From assembly GCF_000003815.2 (NCBI RefSeq), contig NC_049985.1, forward strand, positions 20,676,158 to 20,717,780: a stretch of DNA of 41,623 bases, given 5' to 3'. The stretch comes from Branchiostoma floridae (lineage: Eukaryota > Chordata > Leptocardii > Amphioxiformes > Branchiostomatidae). Numbering within the stretch: the first letter of the stretch is position 1; each line of letters begins with the position of its first letter. Below, piece by piece: positions 1-12,400 of the stretch. Made by a program: the position numbers and the translations under genes. The notes below the pieces were generated by a model. It saw only the letters and a list, made by a program, of their open reading frames with translations, made no database searches and was not told the DNA's origin.

Positions 1-422
1 AGTGATTCCAGACTGTACCGTGTTTGATAGTCCGGCTCGACGAACTGGCCTGGCTTTCCCGTCGCCGCCCGGACGTACCCATCCATCGGTTTGACCTTTC
101 CCTGGGCTGGTTTTGCCATATCATTGCGGAGAGTGTAGGTCTGGAGGTAGTCTGGAGTGTCGACACCACTCTTCGTGTCGTAGTCTTCTCCGGCTCCCAT
201 GCGAACATAGTCCATGATCCCGTCTGCCGTTTTCAGGTAATCAGCAACATCTTGGATTGGGGACTCTGGTGATCTAGCAGGAGGATCATCAGCTGCAGCG
301 GCTCCCATCTCTACCAGTTCAATACCCTCAGGGCTGACACTTGGCTGACCAACCACAGGTTTTTCCTCATTCTCTCCCAGTTTGGTGTAAGGAGCGATGG
401 AGCCAACCGACTCCTTGCTAAC
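1..422 (-). CDS. Receptor exon: cytoplasmic tail, part 2 (runs off the left edge)
   Basis: Acceptor CAATTACAG, phase 0, open to position 1 with no stop. It contains APYTKLGE, SPIQDVADYLKT, MDYVRMG, DTPDYLQTYTL, MDGYVRAATG and EPDYQTRYSL. YVRM fits the YxxM pattern for PI3K p85 SH2 binding; several others fit general SH2 contexts but none is YxxQ. The composition (acidic, proline- and tyrosine-rich, low complexity) is typical of cytokine-receptor tails. The C terminus and any further STAT sites are outside the window. Confidence 0.87.
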
Positions 423-3400
423 CTGTAATTGTAACAAAATGTAAATTATGTTAAGTATTGATCATGTGCAGCATAACACATTTATCATGTTCAATAACGC
501 AGAATAAGTTTGTATTTGGAGACTGTTTGTGGTGGTTTTAAGTTCGCGTACAGTAACCGTCTAACTGCACCTACTCTTTGGATATGTTGCATTTTTTAAA
601 ATAAATGTTCCGAAGTCGTGTCTGCATTCAATTTGCACATTGCACGAATACTCTGTTAGTAGTAATGCGTCTTCACCATAACAGGCACCACCAAGACATC
701 ATACACATGTAACACCGTGGAAACAGCTGTAACTACAGTACATACATGTACATACATGTTATAAGCAGGGAGAAGAAAGAATGGTGGTTTTGAGCTTGTA
801 GTGTAGCAAAATAGTCAAACAAAACCTGGGCCCTGGAGAGCCTGTGGGGTCCAGTTCCCTTGGGCTGGCTGTTGTCGGCAGGCNNNNNNNNNNNNNNNNN
901 NNNNNNNNNNNNNNNNNNNNNNNNNNNNNNNNNNNNNNNNNNNNNNNNNNNNNNNNNNNNNNNNNNNNNNNNNNNNNNNNNNNCATACAGGTTTTTCTAT
1001 CCGTCTGAACAAACACCACTGGTTATTAATTTGTCTTTTAGATATCACAGTTAACTACATTACATCATGGCAAGTTGAAACTTTCCTTCATTTATCTTGG
1101 GAGCAAAAATGTAATTTTTACAGCTGCTTCTTTTTTCATTGCCATAAATCATAGTAGTAGTAGTAGTACATGTAGTAGAGTAGTACAGTGTCTTACTGTG
1201 TGTAACAGCACTGTCTATATTACTTGAAAAAATGAATTTGCTTTGAACGTGATTTGAATTAGCTGGACATTTGCATGAATTATGTCAGGTACTTACGCTT
1301 GCACTCTATCTCGCAAAACTTCATGGTTCATCTAACCCATGAGCAGCAGTAAGAGCTTTAGTCGGATAACAAAAGTTCTTTATTCAAAACCACATTGTTT
1401 TCAAGCGCCGACGTTTCGATGACCATCTGTCATCTTTAGGGCTAATTTCATGTGTATATGACTGCACTACATGTCTGGAACTGCATTATTTCGATGTTGT
1501 TTAGCAATAGGGTTTGGGTTAGGGAATTGTTTGCCACTGAATTTGTCCCAGATAAAAAAAGAATTGCTTGTAAAAACATTGACACCACGGATAATTCTAT
1601 TGCTGTTGGTAATTGGCCAAAAGGAGGGGCAGCAACACCATTATTGCATTATTGCAAAGAAATGCTCCTCCCTGTTTGGTGCATGAAGATCTCGGGGGCA
1701 AATTTGATTGCTGTTTAGCTAGAGACTAAAAATGACTACAAGTACGGTTCTACCATTATACGAATGGCTGAATAATGCTGGCTGGAGTCTTACAAGTACT
1801 TGTGGTACCTTGTCGACTGTATCGGTGATGGGCATAGTCGAGTTCATGTTGGCATCACTCTGGACCAACTGGACCCTCTCCGACCCTCTGTTCAAGAAGT
1901 CAGCAATGTTGTCGACTTGTTCCTTCTCATTGTTGTAGCAATAGTTAATGGTAGGGAAGTTCAGCTGGGCGTATGCATTGTACGGGTCCATCATATCCTG
2001 AAGGGAAAAAAAACAGAAATATATAAAAAATTTAAATCAAATTGTACAATACTGCAGTGCTGATGACTTGGGAAATGGTTGGACGGCTAATAACCAGGTC
2101 GTACAGCAAATTGGCCACTCTCAAAGCCAGAATGGAGCAGTATAAGAACGTCTTTAAACTACTAAACTCATTAATTCCATTGTTTTTAAACTGTTTAAAT
2201 GATGATTCGTTATACATGATACTAGATCAATGAGCCCAGACCCATCTTGTATGTTATCCTAATATCAATATGTATCTTAATAGTTTTTATCATGTATCAT
2301 AATAAGTTTTTTTATCATGTATTATAATAAGTATTGACAACGGTGAAAGATTTTATATACAGTATAATAATTAATGTACGAGTTACGGTTATAATTATAG
2401 CAATTTAAGCTCTAGAGCACTTCAGGACCCAATCTTAGGGCCCTGCTGCATGATCTGTACATTTTCAGCACACTCAGATTATTGATATATGATTAAAGGT
2501 TTTAAAAAATTCACTGCAAGTTGAAAAGAAAAGGCACAGCGAACGACAAGTAGACAAGCACACAATTTTGTACCTCATCCACATCGTAATACGGCAGTAC
2601 AGGCCCAGGCACATAGGGGAACAGCTTTTTCTTCAGGCTGGAAAACATCACATCAAGTTAGCTCATCAGATATCACAAAGCTATCTAATACTGATCACTT
2701 GTCAGTCAGAAATTAGAGTATGCCAATTTTTAAGGCATCATGTTATACATGTAAAGCAATGATGATCAGTCTGATTATGTGGATAACGATTCCTCGGGGA
2801 ACTCCAAAACTAATGTAAGTGTACGAATAAAACAGCTTGTGAAAGCAAAAACTTGTCTTCATTAAAGAATGCAATCTAAATGATAAGGACGGTTGAAAAA
2901 AATGACATATACATGCGAGGCTGAAAAAATAACAAAACACACCAAACTTCACTTTTGTTCCTTCACATCTTCAAATCTTTGAATTTGGAATTCATTTTTG
3001 CATTCTACAACATTAGTAGACATTCAACATTTTCTGCATTTTTTTCCAAACTACAAATGTACATTGTATGGTGTGTTAGTGACTTAATACCCAATTTGCA
3101 TCAGCCTTGTATGATCTACTAGTAACAGTTTCTGTATTGTCAAAAAGTTTTTGGAAGCTGACCAAATTGATGCATGCCCGAATGTCAACATAAAAAAGTG
3201 CAAACTTGTTACTACATGATTGCAGATGGTTGGTCCAGTGTACTTGAGGATTCAACAAATTCATCCATAAGATACATTTACATGTAAAGGATGCAAGGTG
3301 TGCTTGAGTTCTTTACCTTCATGTACCTGTATTTAGTACCTTTCAGTAGAATCATCATTGTATAGTATGGTGCAAACTTCACAATAAATCTTTAACAGAA

Positions 3401-6400
3401 AAATAAGTCTGCCAAATGCTATTTTTCAAACATATAATGTACAGTCATATACAGTCATGTACCTGTCCTTGTTCTTCTTGAAAAGAATTCCGACAAACAA
3501 CAGTGTCACCACCAAGGCTGCCACGATGACAATCACTGTTACTGAGACAGAAGGTCCTACAGGGACAAAATTTTAACAAACATGGTTATTGTAAAAAAAA
3601 AAGATTGAAGTGACTTGAAAACAATGGTTCTCAGATGGGACATGAAGCTGGAGGTCCTGTGTGTTTGAGAAGAACCAGACTTTCTTTAAGCACCTTAAAC
3701 TTAAAGATCCCACTGCTGACGAGCCACAGTGTGAATTAATCCTCCCAGTTTTTTTTGTATATTTGCTCAACGCAACACCAAAAACTGGTGTTTACTAAAT
3801 ATGCAATGCATACAAATTAAGATTCCAACTTAAGCTTTTGTAGGCCAGACGAGTTTGTTTATATGGAAGACCTTGGGCACTGCAAAATTGATGCTAGCAT
3901 TCGAGACGTTGTAACGTTTTAAGAAAAGGAATATGAATTCCAATTTACCTGTTGCAGGGACTGCACCTGGAAAAGGAAGAAACAGTTTGAAACACAATGC
4001 AAATAACGTGTGTGAATAAATTCACTCATTCATTCAATAATAGAGATCAATGCTTGGAGTGTGTTCCAACATTTTCTATCTTAATTTCAAGGCAGCTTAA
4101 AAACCACACTACTGAAATTTCTTTTGATCATGCATATGAACACAGAATAAATTTTCACTGACTATAACTAAGTAGTTTGCAGAAAATGACATTCTCTTGT
4201 AAGCAAACATGATGCAACAAGTAAAAACAATGTGTGCTTACAAAATGAACATGCTGCTAGGTTCTGAACCGATTGCTCTGTTATCAAGTTAATTTGATTT
4301 CAATTTTATGTACCTTGCGGCAAGAATCAAGTATGATTTGCAAGGTTTGATTCAGAGGCCAGGTGACTTAACTTCGTAGAACATCTATGGTTCAGTACAT
4401 AATAAGGGAAAATGATGTAATTTGGTGTTGCAAGCATGCACAAAATGTACAAATATACAATGTACAAATTTAAGTATAGCAGATGCCAATGCGGCTCTTC
4501 TAAGGCCTAGGAAAAAATGTTTCCTGTTTCCCTGTCTACCCTGGAAAAACCTGCCGACCCTAATTTCTTCAGGACTGAAACAGGAAACACAACATTTTCC
4601 TAGGCCTGAAGACCTGCCAGGGATTCTTACCACACATCTCCTGCTCTAACACCGGGCTCATCTCTCCGACCAGACGCTTCCCGTTAGCGTCCATGTTCAC
4701 GGCCCGTACCCAGAAGTTGTACGTCACAGGCCCGTCGCAGTTCTCAATCGTCACCTCCGCAGTTTGTGCATCTGCAGGTACTGTTATGTTCAGAGGCCCA
4801 ACAGTGGAGTTTTGGGGTTGGTAGAAAACCACATACTGGTACACGGGACCATTGGCATGGTTGGGGGCAGACAGCTCTAGCACGATGGACGAGTCTCTTG
4901 CACTCTGCTTTGTAGGAATGGGAGGGGGACCAGGGGCTGAAATTAAAAAGAAAATAGTATACTATTTTTCATTCAAAAGTATTGGATAGTTATATACGCA
5001 TACATTATACTATTGGGAATACTACGATAAAAAGGGTACAGGTGTCACAAGTTGTAAGTTTCCATAGTAGAATGCTGGTTACATTGCATTGACCGGCCTA
5101 TTTAGCATCCATCAGGTCTATGTTCATAAGCATTATCTAGGACTGTATGTAAAGGTGATGGTACAGGACAGCTGGTGAGGTACTTTTTCTGTACACAATG
5201 TAAAGTTCTATATTCTATACAATCTATGTTTCGAAATAACTGCCAAGCTCACCAAGTTACCAAACAAGATTGGAAACTCGGATACTGAAAACTCCACCTG
5301 TTTGGCAGATGTTTGTAATAGACAGCGTCTCTTAAGCGGCCATCACAAAGTGGAAAGTCTGTAAGCCCTAAAATGTAAAAAGGACTTTTTCAGCAGTGAG
5401 ACCACCAGTGTCTTAGGCCAATGTTTGGAGGTCACCATGCCCAATCCGACGTTTGGAGGTCACCAATCCTAATCTGATTAATACATTGTAGACTTTCAGG
5501 TAAAAAATTGATTGACATTGTGGTGATTTTGAAAATTTGGATCATTCTTAGGTTGTTGTGACAGCACCGTTGTACATGTCATGGGATCATGTGTTGCAAT
5601 TGGCAGGGTGTTTGATTGAAAATCCAGAGGTTCTGGGTTCAAATCCATTGATGTGCCAGTGATCTTGCGCCCTTGGGATAGGCAATTTATATGACTTTCC
5701 TCACTTCACTCAGATGAAAGTGAGTACCTAGCTTTGGTTAGGGTCATCTCTTGGATAGAACGTTAAATGGAGGTTCCATGCTTGAGGAGAGCCACACCTC
5801 GAGCATGCTAAGTAACCCACTGCACTTGTCCAAAAGAGCAGGTGTCCTTCCCAGTGTGAGTGGATCAAATACATCTGTCCAGATATGCCGCTTGTACAGT
5901 AAGTGTTCAGTGCTAACCTGGTGTGTTACGCCTTACCAGATATGCAAAACAAACAAATGTCTGGAACTAACCTCCAATGGGGGTCTTAAAGCTGACGGGT
6001 GCACTGAGAGGTCCACACTCCGATATCGTACAGGCCTGAACACTGATGTTGTAGCTTGAGTCGCCGAAGACAGTCAGGGTCACTGGGGGCTCAGCGACAT
6101 TCAACTCTTTTAATTCTCCGTTGATCTTAGCGTTGTACTTAGTGATGACTCCATTGGGGGTGACCGGAGGGACCCAGCTGAGGTTGACCAGATCAGCTTG
6201 TGCAATCACAAAGGTCAAGTTTGTAGGAGCATCCGAAGGAGCTGTAAAGAGAGAAATAATGTACCATTCACGTCATTTACCAAGATCTGTGTTGCATTAA
6301 CTAAGCATTGTTGTATTCATTCTTTTGGGTACATGGGCAGGTGCATTTTGTTAAGCTGGCAGCCTCATATACAACATATACATTTTGTATGTACATGTAT

Positions 6401-9400
6401 ATAGGGGAGCTTGAGGTGGTAGTCTAAAGTGCACTCTCACTGCACATGCGTCAAGCTTGCGTCACTGCGGGGTTCGTTCACTGCGTCACTGTTTCGTTAT
6501 TTTCTGGAACTCTTTATGATTTACATATTGTGTAATACGTAAAAGTATTACAAAAAGTAAGAAAATTGTTGAATCTTTATCTCCGAAATTCGTTGAGTAT
6601 CTTTCAAACCCCGCAGTGACACAAGCATGACACAAGTGCAGTGAGAGTTCACCTTTAGGCATCAAGCCTACATTTTGATACACCTACAAGAACCTAACCG
6701 ACATGTAATAATTGTACTAAATATCAAGCCTGTGACTGACTGAAAGTGACATAGCAAAGCTGCATCGTTCCGACACAGATATTACATATTAATTATATAG
6801 GGCTTCATTAATTTCACTCTTTTTGTGATTTGCAAAGTAACACAATGATGCAAGTTAAGCATCGTCACATTCATCAAAACGGTTCCTCTTAATCTTACAA
6901 GAAATCTAAATCACGGTACATGCAGATGTATATAACTTCATGATCATGCTTCTTACCTGATTGCTCTGTCTGCTTACACTGTGGATCACTAAGATCACTG
7001 CTACCCTTGGTGTTAAATGCTTCCACTTGGACACGGTACCAGGTGTAGGGCATCAACCCCTCCAGCTGGTGGGAAATGGTATCTTCCCCCAGGGCGTTGA
7101 CCTCACTAGCTTCTGAGCAAGGGGGTTGATCTGTTGAAAGGAATAACTTAGTATGGTTTACCAAAGATAAGATTCTGTTGATCAGTGGGCCGGCTAGTCA
7201 GCCCCACCGAAACAAAACCATTTTTTCTTATTGGTCTAGTCTGAAAAAAAACGGACCTGAAAAAAACACAGTAAACCGGATGCTGAACCGATTAGACATT
7301 ATACATGTATCAGCAGGTGTGGAAAATAACAAGAACGAAGTAGAGCTTATAGTTTTTTTGCAGTCAAGCATACGCAGGAAGCCGTTGTAAATAGGAATTT
7401 TAAACCTGAAATATGAAAATAGGATTTTAAAATTCCAGTGGGAGTTACCAACTGATTCCTTTGTAGCGAAAATGATCATTGTTTTTAGTTTTCACAGACG
7501 ATCAGGTCCAGGTTTAGGTCCGGACCGGGACATGATCCTCTGGACCTGGTCCATACCTGTACCAGAATTTTCAGACATACATGTAATAGAGAGCTTAGCT
7601 GCACAACTTCCTCAGGCAGAACAGAGAGAAACTACAGTGCAGAAACACCTGTCAGACAATTTTGGCATGGACTACAATATGAATGCAAAATAGTACCCAC
7701 CATCACAGCTGGACACCTGGCAGTAGCGGATCTTGTACCCTTGTAGTAGGCCGTTTCGCCACTGAAGAGCGTGGGGTTTCCATGATACATTCAGGATGTT
7801 GGGTCCTGTAGGGTTTACCTCCACATCCTCCACGGATCCTTGGGGTACTATCGAGTATTCAAGTAAGAGAAGGTTGAGTGTCATTTCTAAGGTCACCGTG
7901 GTACAAACCATTAACAACAGATCACAGTCAAGTCGTGTCACAAAATGTCCAAAACAACAAAGACTGTTCTTTCCCAGTCACAATACATCAATTGACATTT
8001 GAGTTGATTGAGCAATGCAATCACCAGACTTTAATTTCTATTAGCATTCTTCAGTTTTGCTACAACGAAATGGAATAATTATTCTATCGCTCACCCTAAG
8101 AGAATTATCAGGTGTTAGTGTTATAAACAGTAACTGTAATTCCTTTAGGAAAGTCTTGGACTACTTGCTGGTTAGAAGAGTTCACATTTCTGCTGATCAA
8201 AAACCTGCTTGCATCACATGCTATGGGGGACATACAGGACATGGTACATTACTTCCAAGATCTGAATATGTCCTGATGACATACATGCACCTACACATTT
8301 GAAAGCATTGTTTGTATGTGTCTGTGATGAAACCTTTATGCAGGGCACTTAAGGTACAGTTGAGGAGACCTCATCAAGTGTCAAGTAAGTAATAAGTATC
8401 TACAAGATGACTGTAGTGTTTTGGTACGAATGTCGTAAACTGATATTGATGCAAGCCTTATTCTGTTCTATTCTGTGAAATCTCCACACTTACCATCTGT
8501 TTTAGTGTAATTGCTGATGTACACCGGTGTCCCGAATCCGCCCGCCGTTTTAACCAACACTCCGAACTCGAACCTGGTTGGTTTGGTTACACGTAGTCCT
8601 GTCACGTCAACTGTTGACTGCGAGCTATTGATGTGAGCCCAGCCCTTCTCCACCCACTGGTACAGCTGAAGTACTTCATCCACTCCCGCCCAGAAAACGA
8701 TATAGCCGCCCAATTGAGTTCCGTTGCGGTTTGGGACATTGGTTGCCATGACAACTGAATTGTATCGTCGTCCAGGACCACAGAGCTCAGATCTGTTGGA
8801 GCACTTGGAGCTGTGAAGGAAGAAAGATCAGAGTGAGGCCTTGGAAAGAATGTGTTGTGTCCCCGGTACCCCTACTGACCCCAGCGAAAAACTGACTGAC
8901 CCTAGCCTTGTTTTTTCTTATTGAAAGAAACATACAAATAAACGGACGAGGATGAAGTGACGGCGGATTCAAGTTGCACTCAACGTATTTTAGCGCTGTT
9001 TATTTTAGCCTTGTTTTGGATGGGGGTGATCACTGGCAAGGGAAATAAAATTTTCAACCTGACATCTGAGGAATGAAATTCAAAGTTACTAATTCACACT
9101 CTGTTAACAGATTGGGGCTTTGAACATGTAAGAAACAGTAGATAATGTACAACATTTAATGTACAATCAGGACTTATTGGTTGTTTTCTAATCATACTTT
9201 CTTATACTTGACAAGTAGAATAATTTTATAATGCTGTATACAATATGGTCTTAAAATAAAAAAATAAAAATTTTTTTTTTTCTTAACCGTAATCATAGAA
9301 CATTATGAAAGATATTGGGTGAAGCAAAGTACATGTAGGTTACATGTATTTCTCTTTTGATTTTTGAGTGTTAGAAACTATGCTAAAGATAATGTAGATT

Positions 9401-12400
9401 TGTCATCAAAACAAAGACTTCTGTACTATGGTGTTTAGGTAGTCGACTGCCCCAAAAAGTGAAGACTTACTGTCTTGGTACTTTGGTACAGTCATTGCTG
9501 TTACACGAGAAGTACTTCCCAAAGTGTTGTTGGCTGAAATACGGATTACGTATGTTCTGTCGTCCTGGAACAGATCGCTTGGCAGAGTCTCCCCACTGTC
9601 CGTCGTCTGGTTGTTGAAAACGTACGTCTTCCTCTCGGAAGGTACCATCATTCCATCTTCTGACCGCGGCAAGTAAGTGACGACATAGTCTATTGCCTCA
9701 CTATGGCGGTCCCAAGGTGGTAAAGGCTGTAATGAGAAAGAAATATCATGTCGTTTGTTGTTAAGAAAACAGTTTCTAATTTCTGTACTAAAAAGAAAGA
9801 GTGTGACTTTTTCCTTGCTCACCTCATTGGTTGGTTGTCTGCATGGTTTGTTTAGCGTGGATGCCATCCTCTGTAGTAACCTCTGTCTCAATTTTTTTTT
9901 AAAACGGGAATCGCACTTTAGCGAAAAGATGGAGTTAGCGGTAACTAAAGAGGATGGCACCCAGGCTTTGGTTTAAATTTGTTTTTGGGTGAGAATAAAA
10001 TTCTGTTTTTTTTCTTATAATACGTAAAATGTTTTGTTATCGGTAACATACGGTGATGCAAATCAATGTGACAACATGTTCTTCCTCCTGCAATGTGATT
10101 CACATGCTGAATCTGGCTGAGACATCTGATTTACATTGTATGCTCAATAGAAACACATTAGATTTTTTAAAGTCACACGAGCAGATTTTGTGTACAGCAA
10201 TAAAAATGGAAACAAAATGAACTATTCGAATTGTCCTTTTTGTATTGTTCTCACTACAAATTGCTGGGGTTTCCAATGTACTACATTCCTGTACAATCAT
10301 GCAACTAGTCATACACAAAATAGTACATGTAAATGAGATCTTAACCCTCAAACACCCGAGTGGGGTCCATTTGGACCCCAGGCATACATTTTGAAGTGCC
10401 ATTTGAACATTTTTGATCTGAAGAAAAAATCCTTCCGTGACTTTGTCAGTCAATATGTCTTATACCTTTTCCTTAGTTTTCGCATAGATTGGTACAATAA
10501 TGTGGAAATTATAAAGAAAGTTTGTGTTCAGTCTCTCTGGGGTCCAAACGGACCCCAGCAAAAATGTGCAGTTTTTAAAACAAACTTTGGAGGCTAACTC
10601 CCTAACCACTTATAGTATGACTACCAAACTTTCAGACGATAAAAAGAATGTGAACCTAAATCCTTACAAAAATTTCTGTGTCATCAACATGTAATGTGGC
10701 GACATTATGACGTCATTTACCTAATCAGGGCGGCCATCTTGGATTTTGAACAATGACGTCATGAAATTAGCATAAATTATAAATTTTAAGTCATGAAAAT
10801 TACATTGAATTTCATAGAATTTAATTGTTGTCAGAAAACAGGTGTAGATTACCAAGAAAACCATGTTTAAATTGAAATTGTCAAATTTTGGCAAAAATAT
10901 GCCTGTTAGAATATGGTTGCCATGGCAACCCCCAAAAATGATAAACTTAATTTATTGACCTAAAACATTTGCGAACAATATTTTGTGATAAATTACCAAG
11001 TTTCGTAGCTTTAGCTCTAGCCGTTCATGAGTTATGCGACATAAATGTTGCTGAGGGCCTCAAAATTCCCCTATCTGGTTGGAATAGGTTTAGTGCAAAA
11101 CGTGGTTCTTCTGAACTTTTGCATAAATTATGATAATGAGTTGGGATTAGCAACATCTTAACATCTAAAAATCTTCCTCTTACATTGACGAAGCAATGTT
11201 TATACAATGATCGCTGATAAGGAATGGTACTGAGATTTTATGAACAAAACATTTTGGGGTCCGTTTGGACCCCACTCGGTCATTTTAGTCGCAAAAAAAG
11301 GTCGGGTGCTTGAGGGTTAAGAAAGTAAGATCATGTGTATCATGTGTAATGAAATTTTCTCACCTTCCACAAGACCTTGACATTTCTTTGGTCTCCACTG
11401 TCCCTTGAAACAAGCAGCCAAGCCTCTACTTGTCCAGAGGGAGCTATGGGAACAATTACATATAGTATTACATAGCTGTTTTAGTGTTTATACAATTAAG
11501 TAATGATAAAAATAACTTCAGACTGCCAACATACGTACAAAATGGACGATCTTACAACTAATACAGGGTGAACCATCAGTGCCGTCAGGAATATAATTAC
11601 ATGCATAGCAGGAGACCAAATTATATGTTTGTTTGTTTGAACCTTTATTTATTCATGAAAGCTCAAATGCAAGCCGCTTTTCATTGAGGTCATGAGGGAA
11701 GAGGCAAGGGTCAGACAAAGCACATTACAGAGATATAGTCTACATCATTTAGAGTCTGTTGAGAGATGTTTGCAAAGGTCTGGAAGTCTTATAGAATTTT
11801 TTTCTTAAAGAGGTGTCACCTGCTTCCTGGGTCTTGACAGTGTAGTTGGGAGCACAGTCACTCCAGAAGCCGTTGAACTTATCCGAAGTTTGATACTCCA
11901 AAGGATGGGAGCGCACACAGATAGTGTAATCTGTGTAGGGGTTCAAGTCCCGCAGTTCCAGAGACTTGTCTCTGCTCGCATTCTTCTCCTAGAGAAGCAG
12001 AGTGACTAGTATTAATTGTATTTCAACACTCATTATACAAAGTTGGTTTAGTACATAATCTAATGTCTGATGTCTCAATGCAAAATCTGGTTCACAGAGG
12101 AATCCTTACAACGCTGGAAATGAGAGCCACAAAATGGCGAACAAAACATGCAAATGTCTACATATAGTGACGTTAGGGCAGTTGCAGGTAGTAGTGGTGA
12201 GATTTTATAGTCTAGCCACATAGATAAAAAGGTTTAAAAGATAGGAGAGCAAGAATCCGTCCCAGCCAGCAAGAAAAAGGGCCGGATGATCACAAAAACT
12301 GGATCTCGTCTCTGGGCTAATATTCATACATGTAGCAGATCATGTTATGGAGTGTGCTCTCCGAAGCTGAGTCGTCACAGCTAGATAATGATATGACAAT

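Noticed and set aside
1-422. ITIM in the receptor tail (around APYTKL)
   Set aside because: The residue two before the tyrosine is Ala, not I/V/L/S, so the consensus is not met.
7472-7693. Plus-strand frame near 7.5 kb as an exon
   Set aside because: It lies in a degraded copy of the hAT-type repeat found intact at 26669-27105.
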